Assembly: GCA_030040815.1 (NCBI GenBank) | Contig: JASHSZ010000530.1 | Coordinates: 1 to 14,991 of the forward strand | Length of the DNA stretch: 14,991 nucleotides | Direction: 5' to 3' | DNA from: Streptosporangiaceae bacterium | Lineage (GTDB): Bacteria > Actinomycetota > Actinomycetes > Streptosporangiales > Streptosporangiaceae | Shown here: piece after piece, positions 1 to 6,521 of the stretch | Position numbering within the stretch: position 1 is the first letter of the stretch | Layout: each line of letters begins with the position of its first letter | The notes under the pieces: model-generated | The model's database searches: none | What the model was told of the DNA's origin: nothing | Seen by the model: the letters and a program-made list of their open reading frames with translations, nothing else | Translations under genes and position numbers: made by a program

Positions 1-97
1 AGGAGTAATCCAGGGTCTCGCGAGGATCTTCCATGCGGTCGAGCGCCTTGTTGGCCTTGGCGCGAAAGACCATCGTGACCCGCTTCATGACGCCCAT
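1..97 (-). CDS. pspA: PspA/IM30 family protein, N-terminal fragment (cut by window edge)
   Basis: The reverse strand reads MGVMKRVTMVFRAKANKA, then LDRMEDPRETLDYS, before the window ends. This matches the N-terminus of actinobacterial phage-shock-protein A/IM30 proteins (GVMKR, F-R-A-K-A-N-K-A-L-D, E-D-P-R-E-T-L-D-Y-S). PspA/IM30 proteins are coiled-coil peripheral membrane proteins that polymerise on damaged cytoplasmic membrane; the first helix seen here is the membrane-binding amphipathic segment. I chose the ATG at 97 because family members commonly begin M-(S)-G-V-M-K-R. A GAGGGG element at about 110-115 lies 12 nt upstream, which is long, so starts at 109 or 88 remain possible. It is divergent from the DUF3043 gene. 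Only about 32 codons are visible, so the C-terminal coiled coil cannot be checked. Confidence 0.85.
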   Translation of the reverse strand, partial: MGVMKRVTMVFRAKANKALDRMEDPRETLDYS

Positions 98-374
98 GGG
101 CGCGACCATCCCCTCAATCGGAAGTCCTGCTGCCGCAGCGCGTCCAGGGTCACGGACTGCCGCCGCCCCGCGCATCGGACATCTTCGTGGCAGATCTCGG
201 CACCAGCCTACGTCGTGCTGGCGGGCACCGTCATCACAGACGGCTTCGCTGCCGGGCATATCTGCGGGCATCACCAAGAACAGGGCGCGACGCCCCGTCG
301 GCACCAGTCTGGCTGAGCACCGCGCGCGCGCGTGGAACGGAGTTCTGCGCCGTTCGTCCCGGTAGGCTGTAGGC
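98..374. other. Divergent intergenic region between pspA-like and DUF3043 genes
   Basis: About 277 bp with no convincing gene on either strand. Open frames here are shadows without family resemblance. It must hold the promoters of both flanking genes. The plus-strand one is annotated separately at 363-368. A 12-nt alternating CG run lies near 322-333, and a small hairpin (GGGCG, 3-nt loop, CGCCC) at 283-295. On the minus strand a TAGGCT hexamer occurs near 207-212 but lies more than 100 nt from the pspA start, so I do not call it. Confidence 0.5.
363..368 (+). promoter_or_regulatory. -10 element (TAGGCT) of a probable leaderless promoter for the DUF3043 gene
   Basis: TAGGCT fits the actinobacterial -10 pattern TANNNT and ends 6 nt before the GTG at 375. 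That places the expected transcription start on or next to the start codon. No Shine-Dalgarno sequence precedes the GTG. Confidence 0.55.
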
Positions 375-995
375 GTGTTTCGACGACGTTCCACTGACGC
401 CTCCGGGGTGCTCGAACAGGACCAGCAGGCACCCGACGCCGATGCTGAGCGCCCGGTCAGCCGACCCCGGCCCGGCTTCACCGCGCCTAAGGGTGCTCCC
501 ACGCCCAAGCGCAGCGCGTCGCAGGCCAACCGCCGCCAGCCCTATCAGGCGCCGTCTGACCGTAAGGCGGCAACTAAGCAATCGCGCGACCGCAACCGCG
601 TCGAGCGGATGCGCCGTACCGATGCCTACCAGCGCGGCGAGCAGTGGGCCATGCCGCAGAAGGATAAGGGCCCGGTGCGGGCGCTGGCGCGGGACGTCGT
701 CGACGCCCGCCGCGGCTTCGGTGAGTACTACATGATCCTGGTGATAGTCGCGGTCGGAGCCCTGCTGGCGTTGCCGGACCGTCTCAAGTGGCTCGCGGAC
801 TTGCTCGTGCTTGTCCTGATCGTGGCAATTGCCATCGAAGGCTGGTTTGTCAGCCAGCGGGTCAAGCGCCTGGCCGCCGAGCGCTACCCCGGACAGAGCA
901 CGCGGGGTCTGACGGCCTACGCAACGTTCCGGGGCGTCAACATGCGCCGAATGCGGATGCCGAAGCCGCGGGTCAAGCCGGGCGACCGGGTCTGA
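375..995 (+). CDS. DUF3043 family membrane protein
   Basis: A 206-aa protein of the actinobacterial DUF3043 family, whose function is unknown. Residues 1-110 are hydrophilic, very basic and probably disordered, with the family-typical segment K-G-A-P-T-P-K-R-S-A-S-Q-A-N-R-R (about 39-54) and a conserved stretch QKDKGPVRALARDVVDARR (about 94-112). Two hydrophobic helices follow, about residues 118-134 and 140-160, separated by a short Pro-Asp turn, so the protein should be a hairpin in the cytoplasmic membrane. A basic C-terminal tail (RMRMPKPRVKPGDR) would face the cytoplasm. The GTG start is set by the leaderless -10 box 6 nt upstream and the typical MFRR beginning. It is divergent from pspA, which is also a membrane-associated gene; a shared envelope role is only inference. 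Confidence 0.85.
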   Translation: MFRRRSTDASGVLEQDQQAPDADAERPVSRPRPGFTAPKGAPTPKRSASQANRRQPYQAPSDRKAATKQSRDRNRVERMRRTDAYQRGEQWAMPQKDKGPVRALARDVVDARRGFGEYYMILVIVAVGALLALPDRLKWLADLLVLVLIVAIAIEGWFVSQRVKRLAAERYPGQSTRGLTAYATFRGVNMRRMRMPKPRVKPGDRV

Positions 996-1038
996 CCGGC
1001 GGGCGCGGTGCCAGCAGTGTCAGCCGGATACCGAAGCG

Positions 1039-1251
1039 CTACTCGGGCGCCGGGTGCAGGCTCATCGGACCGTACTCGACTCGGCCGTCCTCCATCAGCG
1101 TGACCTGGTCGATGCCCGCCTTGAGCAGGGCGGGCCACTGTTCGCCGAGCCAGCTTTCCGCGTCGCCTTGGCTGATGAACGGCTCTTTGGCCAGGTCGCG
1201 GGCGACGATGACGGTGCCGTCCGCCTTCTCCAGCTGCCAGGTCCAGCTCAT
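1039..1251 (-). CDS. Conserved 70-aa actinobacterial small protein
   Basis: A 70-aa protein starting MSWTWQLEKADG and ending GPMSLHPAPE, which I recognise as a conserved small actinobacterial protein of unknown function. Recognisable parts are W-T-W-x2-E-K-A-D-G-T near the start, QGDAESWLGEQWPALL in the middle, GIDQVTLMEDG and Y-G-P-M-S-L-H near the end. It is acidic and has no signal peptide or membrane segment, so it is probably a small cytosolic alpha/beta protein. The start is well supported: AGGAG lies 6 nt upstream of the ATG (1258-1262 on the plus-strand map). It converges on the DUF3043 gene with a 43-nt gap, and is divergent from the cobU-like gene with 61 nt between the starts. Confidence 0.8.
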   Translation of the reverse strand: MSWTWQLEKADGTVIVARDLAKEPFISQGDAESWLGEQWPALLKAGIDQVTLMEDGRVEYGPMSLHPAPE

Positions 1252-1312
1252 GCGCGCTCCTAGCTAGGATCAAGGCCGCCATCGTAACCAACGGCGATGA
1301 TCGGGCGGGCGA

Positions 1313-2425
1313 GTGGACGCGCTGCTGACCGGAACCGGCGGCGCCGACGGCTGGCCACAGCCAGGCTGCCAGTGCGCGTCGTGCGGCCGAGCGAGCGCCG
1401 CTGGGATCCGGCGCCGCCCCGGCCGCGTTCTGGTGGACGGAAGGCTGGAGTTCCGTCCGGGGCGGCGACCCATGGTCGGAACGGGCTCACCCGCTGCCTC
1501 GGCATATCGCATCAACCCGGTACCTGGCGGGTGGGACGTCACCGGCTCGGACGGCGCGCGCCTGCTGGTAGCCGCCGGCCCAGGCCAGGTGCCAGAGCCG
1601 GCCCCCGGCGCCGCGCCCTACGACATCACGCTACTTGACCTGCTGGCCAGCCCGGCCCACCTCGGGCTGCTGCGGGCGGCCGGACTCGTGACCGCGCAGA
1701 CCGCGGTGGCCGCGCTCTACACCGATCATCGGGTCAGCTCCGCGGCCGAGCTTGCCCGCCGCTGCGCGCTGTGGCAGGCCCAGCAGGGCGATGACGGCCA
1801 GCTGATCTCCGGCCCCGTCTGTCAGCCGGCGGCCGAACCTGGCGGCAGTGCCAGCCGGCCACGCCGCACGCTCGTCATCGGCGGCGCCCGCTCGGGCAAG
1901 TCGACCGAGGCCGAGTTGCGGCTTTCCGGCGAGCCGCGGGTGACCTACCTGGCGGCGGGCCCGTGGCGGTCGTCGACGTCGCCGGGCGGGCTGGCAGACC
2001 CCGAGTGGGCGGCGCGAGTCGCCCGGCATCGGGCCCGCAGGCCGCCGTGGTGGCAGACGGCCGAGAGCCTCGATATCGCGAGCTACCTCCGGCAGGAGCC
2101 CGGCGCGCTGCTGATTGACGGCATCGGGACTTGGCTCGCCGGCATCATGGACGAGGCCGGGATGTGGCCGGACGGCGACGGTGCACCCGCGCTGCAGTCC
2201 GCGGAACTCGTCCAGTCCCGGATCGACGACCTGGTCCAGGCCTGGCGGCAGACCGCCGCGCTGACTGTGGCCGTCACCGACGATGTCGGGTCCGGCGTCG
2301 TGCCTGCGTACCCGGCAGGCCGGGTATTCCGGGACCAGCTGGGCTGGCTCAATCAGCGACTCGCGGCTGAATCTGAGGTGGTCCTGCAGGTTGCGGCCGG
2401 ACGCGTGACGTCGCTGCCGGGCTGA
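1313..2425 (+). CDS. cobU: Adenosylcobinamide kinase/adenosylcobinamide-phosphate guanylyltransferase (CobU type) with degenerate MBL-like N-terminal region
   Basis: A 370-aa protein. The C-terminal half (about residues 184-370) is a CobU domain that phosphorylates adenosylcobinamide and transfers GMP to it in cobalamin nucleotide-loop assembly and salvage. It has the P-loop GGARSGKS (190-197), the segment RVARHRARRP at the position of the guanylylated-histidine loop, L-L-I-D-G-I-G-T-W-L, then VTDDVGSGVVP (about 320-330) and F-R-D-x3-W-L-N-Q-R-L-A. The histidine in the loop aligns one residue after the Salmonella CobU His46 in a by-eye alignment. The N-terminal about 180 aa begin LLTGTGGADGWPQPGCQC, with Cys19, Cys21 and Cys24, resembling the start of the metallo-beta-lactamase-like domains fused to CobU in actinomycetes, but no HxHxDH motif is present. 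GTG 1313 is the only early start keeping this beginning; its ribosome binding site is weak. No other cobalamin gene or riboswitch is nearby. Confidence 0.88.
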   Translation: MDALLTGTGGADGWPQPGCQCASCGRASAAGIRRRPGRVLVDGRLEFRPGRRPMVGTGSPAASAYRINPVPGGWDVTGSDGARLLVAAGPGQVPEPAPGAAPYDITLLDLLASPAHLGLLRAAGLVTAQTAVAALYTDHRVSSAAELARRCALWQAQQGDDGQLISGPVCQPAAEPGGSASRPRRTLVIGGARSGKSTEAELRLSGEPRVTYLAAGPWRSSTSPGGLADPEWAARVARHRARRPPWWQTAESLDIASYLRQEPGALLIDGIGTWLAGIMDEAGMWPDGDGAPALQSAELVQSRIDDLVQAWRQTAALTVAVTDDVGSGVVPAYPAGRVFRDQLGWLNQRLAAESEVVLQVAAGRVTSLPG

Positions 2426-2440
2426 CCGAGCACCAACCAG

Positions 2441-2460
2441 GCCTTCGGCACGGCGAAGGT
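2441..2460 (+). terminator. Possible hairpin terminator after cobU
   Basis: CCTTCG (2442-2447) pairs with CGAAGG (2454-2459) across a 6-nt loop, with a further G-U pair at the base. It begins 16 nt after the cobU stop. No U-tract follows, which is common for GC-rich actinomycetes but leaves the call weak. Confidence 0.35.
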
Positions 2461-2548
2461 TCCGCGAAGCTGTTAAATTGCTAATTGATAGCCCTGAGCA
2501 GGACGAACCGTCCCGTCTGCGGGTGTCCCGCTCGGCCCCCAGACGAAG

Positions 2549-3454
2549 GTGGTGGCTACATTGACCCGCGTTGTCGTCGTTGGCGACCTCATGACTGACA
2601 CGGTCGCCCACGCGACTGCGCCGCTAGCCAGGGGCAGCGACACCCCGGCCACGGTCACCGTGCACGGGGGTGGCTCGGGCGCCAACGTGGCGGCCTGGCT
2701 GGCCGTCGACGGAACCGAGGTCGCATTCGTCGGCCGCCGGGGAGCCGACATCGCCGGGCGCAACCGGGACATGGAGCTGATGGGCTACGGCGTCGACGCC
2801 CGGCTGGTGATGGACCCGGACCGGGCGACCGGCACCTGCGTCGTCATGATCACCCATAAGGGCGATCACACGATGCTGTCGGATCCGGGAGCCAACGCGG
2901 CCCTCTCGCCCGAAGACCTGCCGGAGGACCTGTTCACGCCCGGCAGCCACCTGCATGTGTCGGGCTATACGCTGCTGAACCTCGGCTCCCGCAGCGCGGT
3001 CCTGGCCGCGATCGGCCGGGCTCAGCGAGTCGGCATGACGGTCTCCGTGGACGGCGCGTCGTCGGCACCGCTAGGCCGGGTGGGCGCTGAGCCGTTCCTC
3101 CAGCTCACCAACGGAGCCACGCTGCTGTTCGTGGAGCCTGCCCAGGGCAAGGTCCTAACCGGCCGGGATGACCCCAGCCAGGCGGCGCGGGTGCTCAACG
3201 CGTGGTACCCGCACGTGGTGATGCGACTCGGCATGGACGGCGCGATGATGTACGCCGGCGGCAGGCCCGACCCGATCCGGGTCAGCGCCCCGCCGGTCGA
3301 GCGCTTCGTGGACAGCACCGGCACCGGCGACGCCTTCATCGCCGGGTTCCTGCCGGCCTGGCTGGACAAGAAGCCGGCCGGGGAGGCCCTGGCTAGCGGA
3401 TGCCGGCTGGCCGCCAGAGCGCTCAGCCTGGTAGGCGCCCGTCCGCTGCTCTAA
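2549..3454 (+). CDS. PfkB family carbohydrate kinase
   Basis: A 301-aa ribokinase/PfkB-fold kinase, which transfers phosphate from ATP to a sugar or nucleoside hydroxyl in the cytosol. Visible motifs are VVVVGDLMTD near the start, the glycine-rich substrate-side motif HGGGSGANVAAWLA (about 39-52), ATGTCVVMI and LSDPGANAALS in the lid and substrate region, and the anion-hole signature DSTGTGDAFIAGF (from residue 255), with Asp261 the predicted catalytic base. The length is normal for the family. The substrate cannot be assigned. The start is uncertain: GTG 2549, GTG 2552 or TTG 2561 all fit, the last giving the tidy beginning MTRVVVVGDL. A short AT-rich patch at about 2470-2491, unusual here, may contain its promoter. 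The stop codon overlaps the stop of the convergent DinB-like gene. Confidence 0.85.
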   Translation: MVATLTRVVVVGDLMTDTVAHATAPLARGSDTPATVTVHGGGSGANVAAWLAVDGTEVAFVGRRGADIAGRNRDMELMGYGVDARLVMDPDRATGTCVVMITHKGDHTMLSDPGANAALSPEDLPEDLFTPGSHLHVSGYTLLNLGSRSAVLAAIGRAQRVGMTVSVDGASSAPLGRVGAEPFLQLTNGATLLFVEPAQGKVLTGRDDPSQAARVLNAWYPHVVMRLGMDGAMMYAGGRPDPIRVSAPPVERFVDSTGTGDAFIAGFLPAWLDKKPAGEALASGCRLAARALSLVGARPLL

Positions 3455-3963
3455 CCGTGCACGGCCGCCAGCAGCCGCCGGCAGTCGAATAGGTGGTGCG
3501 CGAGTTCGTGTACGGTTCGCTGGCCGATCCACTCGACGGTGCGGACCTCGCGGACGGGCCAGGGATAGACGCCGGTCCGCAGCCAGTCGGCACCGTCGAG
3601 CGCGGTCAGCGTGGCGACAAGATCGCGGGCGGCCGCAGCGAGCTGCCCGGCGACGACTCGCGGGTCCTGGTCGTTGTAGCGCTCCTCGACGACGCGCTCG
3701 TCCCGGCGCATGGACGTGAACCACGGAACGTCCTCGGCCTGCGCCGCGGCGACCCGGTCGCGCTGGAATCCCAGCACGTCGCGTACGTGACAGCCATACT
3801 CGAGTGCCGACCAGCTGCCCTGTCGCGGATGCGCCCGGAGCAAGCGTGCGTCTACCGAGTCGAGCAGCTGACGGTGCTCGCCAGCGAACGCGGTCAGCGC
3901 GCTCAGGATGTGCAGACGGTCGAGCGACTCGAAGTCGTAGCCGCATTCCGCGCAGCCGGTCAT
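3451..3963 (-). CDS. DinB-fold protein with N-terminal CxxC
   Basis: A 170-aa protein of the DinB/YfiT-like four-helix family, whose members are metal-binding and often thiol-dependent transferases; this one's reaction is unknown. It starts MTGCAECGYDFESLDR, with Cys4 and Cys7 in a CxxC, then SWSALEYGCHVRDVL with the first predicted metal ligand His59, and W-I-G-Q-R-T-V-H-E-L-A-H-H near the C-terminus, where His152 and His156 supply the H-x3-H pair typical of DinB proteins. The ATG at 3963 is preferred over upstream in-frame codons because the protein then begins with the CxxC and a -10-like AAGCTT lies 7 nt upstream. It is divergent from the dehydrogenase gene with an 86-bp gap, and its TAG stop (3451-3453) overlaps the TAA of the PfkB gene (3452-3454). 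Confidence 0.82.
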   Translation of the reverse strand: MTGCAECGYDFESLDRLHILSALTAFAGEHRQLLDSVDARLLRAHPRQGSWSALEYGCHVRDVLGFQRDRVAAAQAEDVPWFTSMRRDERVVEERYNDQDPRVVAGQLAAAARDLVATLTALDGADWLRTGVYPWPVREVRTVEWIGQRTVHELAHHLFDCRRLLAAVHG

Positions 3964-3970
3964 GGACGCC

Positions 3971-3976
3971 AAGCTT
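3971..3976 (-). promoter_or_regulatory. -10-like element (AAGCTT) of a possible leaderless promoter for the DinB-like gene
   Basis: On the minus strand AAGCTT fits NANNNT and ends 7 nt before the ATG at 3963. No Shine-Dalgarno sequence is present. The hexamer is a weaker match than others in this window. Confidence 0.35.
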
Positions 3977-4038
3977 GCCAGCCCGCTCCGCCCGCCCGGC
4001 AACCGAATACCCAGGTGCCTCGTCCCGGCCGGTCTCGC

Positions 4039-4044
4039 TAGCCT
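4039..4044 (+). promoter_or_regulatory. -10 element (TAGCCT) of a probable leaderless promoter for the SDR gene
   Basis: TAGCCT matches TANNNT and ends 5 nt before the ATG at 4050. No Shine-Dalgarno sequence occurs between them. Confidence 0.55.
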
Positions 4045-4049
4045 GACGC

Positions 4050-4823
4050 ATGACCTCCTACCTGGATCAGCTGTTCTCCCTGCGGGACCGGGTCGCGGTC
4101 GTGACCGGTGGCAGCTCGGGCATCGGCCGGGGCATCGCGCTGGCCGTTGGCAAGGCGGGGGCGCAGGTCGTGATCGTCGCTCGCAGCCAGGCCTCGCTGG
4201 CGCACGCCGTCGGGGAGCTGCGGACCGAAGGCTGCGCTGCCGCCTCGGTAAGCGCTGATCTGCGCGACCGGGCCGAGGTCGCACGTGCCGCCGGCGAAGC
4301 AGCGGCTCCGTTCGGTCCCCCGGACATCCTCGTGAACTGCGCAGGTCTCAACCTCAGGCCCCCGCTCGGCCAGCTCAGCGTCCAGCAGTGGGACGAGCTC
4401 ATGGCGGTCAACCTGACAGCGCCCTTCCTGCTCGGCCAGTGCTACGGTCCGAAGATGGCGGAGCGCGGCTGGGGCCGGATCATCAACATCACGTCCCAGC
4501 AGGCCGACCGGGCGTTCGGCAACAGCGGCGGCTACGGCGCGGCCAAGGGCGGCCTAGCGTCGCTCACCCGGTCGCAATCCGAGGCGTGGGCACGCCGCGG
4601 CGTGTGCGTCAACGCGATCTGTCCCGGCTTCGTGGTGACGCCGCTGACCGCGGAGGTGTCTGCTGACCCGGCGGCGACCGCGGCGCTGGCAGCCCGCACG
4701 ATGGTCGGCCGCAACGGAGTGCCTCGCGACTTCGCCGGCGCGGCCGTGTTCCTCGCGAGCCCCGCCAGCGAGTACGTGACCGGGCAGGTGATCCGCGTCG
4801 ACGGCGGCTTCTCTGCGACCTGA
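4050..4823 (+). CDS. Short-chain dehydrogenase/reductase (gluconate 5-dehydrogenase or glucose 1-dehydrogenase-like)
   Basis: A 257-aa classical SDR oxidoreductase that uses NAD(P)(H) on an alcohol or keto group in the cytosol. All core motifs are present: the cofactor loop TGGSSGIG (19-26), Asp70 in SADLRD, NCAG (96-99), catalytic Asn121, Ser149 in NITSQ, and Tyr162-x3-Lys166 in YGAAK, followed by N-A-I-C-P-G-F-V-V-T-P-L and the C-terminal VTGQVIRVDGGFS. Arg45 after the second strand (VARSQ) is compatible with NADP preference, but this is inference. The substrate is not determinable; the N-terminal S-L-R-D-R-V-A-V-V-T resembles gluconate 5-dehydrogenase-type members. The start is fixed by the -10 box. 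The next gene begins 41 nt downstream with its own -10 box, so co-transcription is possible but not required. Confidence 0.88.
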   Translation: MTSYLDQLFSLRDRVAVVTGGSSGIGRGIALAVGKAGAQVVIVARSQASLAHAVGELRTEGCAAASVSADLRDRAEVARAAGEAAAPFGPPDILVNCAGLNLRPPLGQLSVQQWDELMAVNLTAPFLLGQCYGPKMAERGWGRIINITSQQADRAFGNSGGYGAAKGGLASLTRSQSEAWARRGVCVNAICPGFVVTPLTAEVSADPAATAALAARTMVGRNGVPRDFAGAAVFLASPASEYVTGQVIRVDGGFSAT

Positions 4824-4852
4824 CGCCGCCGGGTGCGGCTGACCAGGTGTGT

Positions 4853-4858
4853 AACACT
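4853..4858 (+). promoter_or_regulatory. -10-like element (AACACT) of a probable leaderless promoter for the SET-domain gene
   Basis: AACACT (within GTAACACT) fits NANNNT and ends 6 nt before the GTG at 4865. This is why I start the protein at 4865 instead of the in-frame GTG at 4847, which lies upstream of the hexamer. Confidence 0.5.
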
Positions 4859-4864
4859 GGGGCC

Positions 4865-5374
4865 GTGGTTGTCTCCAGCTACATCACCCCGAAGGCTCGC
4901 AAGGGCAGGGCCAGCCGCATCGCGGGCCGGGGCTTGTTCGCGGTCGAACCGATCACCGCCGACGAACTCGTTGCCATCAAGGGCGGTCACATTGTGACGA
5001 CGGACGCCGTGCAGTCGCTGCCGGGTCACCTGCCGGACTCCGAGATCCAGATAGCCGAGGGCTTCAGCCTGGTCGCCCTGGAGGAGGCCGAGTACGAGCC
5101 GGTGATGCTGTTCATCAATCACTCCTGCGAACCCAACGTGGGCTTCGCGGGCAACATCGTCCTGGTGGCCATGCGCGACGTCAGCGCGGGCGAGGAACTC
5201 ACCACCGACTATGCGCTGTTCGACGACTACGACGGTGCGATGGAGTGCCAGTGCGGCACGCCATCGTGCCGGGGCACGATCGGCGGGCGGGACTGGCAGC
5301 GCGCGGACCTGCAGCGCAAGTACGGCAGGTACTTCTCTTCGTACCTGCTCGCGCGCATGCCGACCGCTGGCTAG
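4865..5374 (+). CDS. SET domain-containing protein-lysine N-methyltransferase
   Basis: A 169-aa stand-alone SET protein, predicted to transfer methyl groups from S-adenosylmethionine to lysine side chains of a protein substrate. The SET motifs appear in order: [14 protein letters not shown] near the N-terminus, the cofactor and pseudoknot motif [11 protein letters not shown] (Asn85-His86-Ser87-Cys88), and [16 protein letters not shown] with the catalytic-region Asp-Tyr. It ends with a post-SET-like zinc cluster CQCGTPSC (Cys128, Cys130, Cys135) that would join Cys88. Nothing precedes the SET core except about 20 residues, so substrate specificity is unclear. The flavin monooxygenase gene begins 4 nt after the stop, so the two are probably translated from one mRNA. 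Bacterial targets of such enzymes are mostly unknown. Confidence 0.87.
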   Translation: MVVSSYITPKARKGRASRIAGRGLFAVEPITADELVAIKGGHIVTTDAVQSLPGHLPDSEIQIAEGFSLVALEEAEYEPVMLFINHSCEPNVGFAGNIVLVAMRDVSAGEELTTDYALFDDYDGAMECQCGTPSCRGTIGGRDWQRADLQRKYGRYFSSYLLARMPTAG

Positions 5375-5378
5375 GCGC

Positions 5379-6521
5379 GTGACAAGCCGGCTCTCCGTTC
5401 CGCTATCGGTGCTCGACCTGTGTCCGGTGCCGACCGGAGAATCGGTCGGCGAGGCACTGAGCCGGAGCGTCGACCTGGCTCGGCACGTCGAGCAGTGGGG
5501 CTTCACGCGGTACTGGGTCGCGGAACACCACAACATGCCGGGCATTGCAAGCTGTGCGCCGGCGGTTCTTGTCGGCCACCTCGCGTCGGCCACCTCAACG
5601 CTGCGCGTCGGCTCGGGCGGGGTGATGCTTCCGAACCACGCCCCGCTTACCGTGGCCGAACAGTTCGGCACGCTCGAGGCGATGCACCCAGGCCGGATCG
5701 ACCTGGGGATCGGCCGGGCCCCCGGCACGGACCGGGCGACGGCGCAGGCACTGCGGCGTAGTGCAGAAGCGCCGCCGGACTTCGCCCGGCAGCTCGCCGA
5801 GCTGCTTGCGTACTTTGCCGGCCAGCCCGGCGCGGACTACGCACCTGGCCAGATCCGGGCCATCCCGGCAGAGGGCAACGAGCCAAAAGTCTGGCTGCTC
5901 GGCTCGACCGGTTACAGCGCCGAGCTGGCCGGCCGACTCGGCCTGCCGTTTGCGTTCGCGTATCACTTCAGCGCCGCCAACGCCAGGCCCGCGGTTGCCC
6001 TGTACCGCCAGACCTTCAGGCCGTCCGCAGCGCTTGCGGAGCCGTACTGCGTGATCAGCGTGTCGGTGGTGTGCGCGGAGGATGTAGCGACGGCGCGCTG
6101 GCTACACGGATCGTCGCGCCTGTCGACGCTGCGGCTGCGCGCCGGACGTCCGGCCACGCTGCCGAGCCCGGAAGAGGCCGCCGAGCGGCAGTACTCAGCC
6201 GCCGAGCAGACGGTGATCGCCGAGGCGACCGGCTCGCACGTCGTCGGTGATCCCACCACCGTCATCGAGCTGCTAGACGAGCTGGTCACGAGCATCGGCG
6301 CCGACGAGCTCATGGTGACGACGAACACCTTCGCCCACGCCGCCCGGCTCGCCAGCTACGAGCTGCTCGGCCGGGCCAGCTCCGATCGGGTGGGCACCGT
6401 TGGCTCGGCCGAGCAGCGAACGTCAGCCCTGCTCGACCGCGTTCCCGGTGTACGTCTTGAACAGGTCCGCCATCCCGGACGTGCCAAACAGGCCAGGGAT
6501 GCCACCGAACGTCTGCGGTAG
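5379..6521 (+). CDS. LLM-class flavin-dependent oxidoreductase (bacterial luciferase-like), with C-terminal extension
   Basis: A 380-aa protein. Residues about 7-332 match the luciferase-family oxidoreductase group 1 type, a TIM-barrel enzyme using reduced FMN and oxygen. Recognisable are [48 protein letters not shown] with [28 protein letters not shown], and near the end [22 protein letters not shown]. The substrate is unknown. The GTG at 5379 is chosen because the family begins just before PLSVLDL; longer frames upstream run inside the SET gene. The start is 4 nt after the SET stop with no strong ribosome binding site, so translational coupling is likely. The protein continues about 47 residues past the usual family end, and its last 99 nt overlap the convergent phosphoesterase gene. 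Confidence 0.87.
   Translation: MTSRLSVPLSVLDLCPVPTGESVGEALSRSVDLARHVEQWGFTRYWVAEHHNMPGIASCAPAVLVGHLASATSTLRVGSGGVMLPNHAPLTVAEQFGTLEAMHPGRIDLGIGRAPGTDRATAQALRRSAEAPPDFARQLAELLAYFAGQPGADYAPGQIRAIPAEGNEPKVWLLGSTGYSAELAGRLGLPFAFAYHFSAANARPAVALYRQTFRPSAALAEPYCVISVSVVCAEDVATARWLHGSSRLSTLRLRAGRPATLPSPEEAAERQYSAAEQTVIAEATGSHVVGDPTTVIELLDELVTSIGADELMVTTNTFAHAARLASYELLGRASSDRVGTVGSAEQRTSALLDRVPGVRLEQVRHPGRAKQARDATERLR

Noticed and set aside
321..334. Alternating CG run as a possible Z-DNA or regulatory element
   Set aside because: Such short runs are common by chance at this GC content, and nothing links it to either flanking promoter.
1252..1312. Cobalamin riboswitch upstream of cobU
   Set aside because: Only 61 bp separate the cobU start from the divergent gene, far too short for the riboswitch, and no B12-box-like sequence is visible.
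5571..5596. 12-bp direct repeat GTCGGCCACCTC in the flavin monooxygenase gene
   Set aside because: The repeats are separated by 2 nt and encode ordinary family sequence in different frames, so coincidence in biased codons is the simplest explanation.
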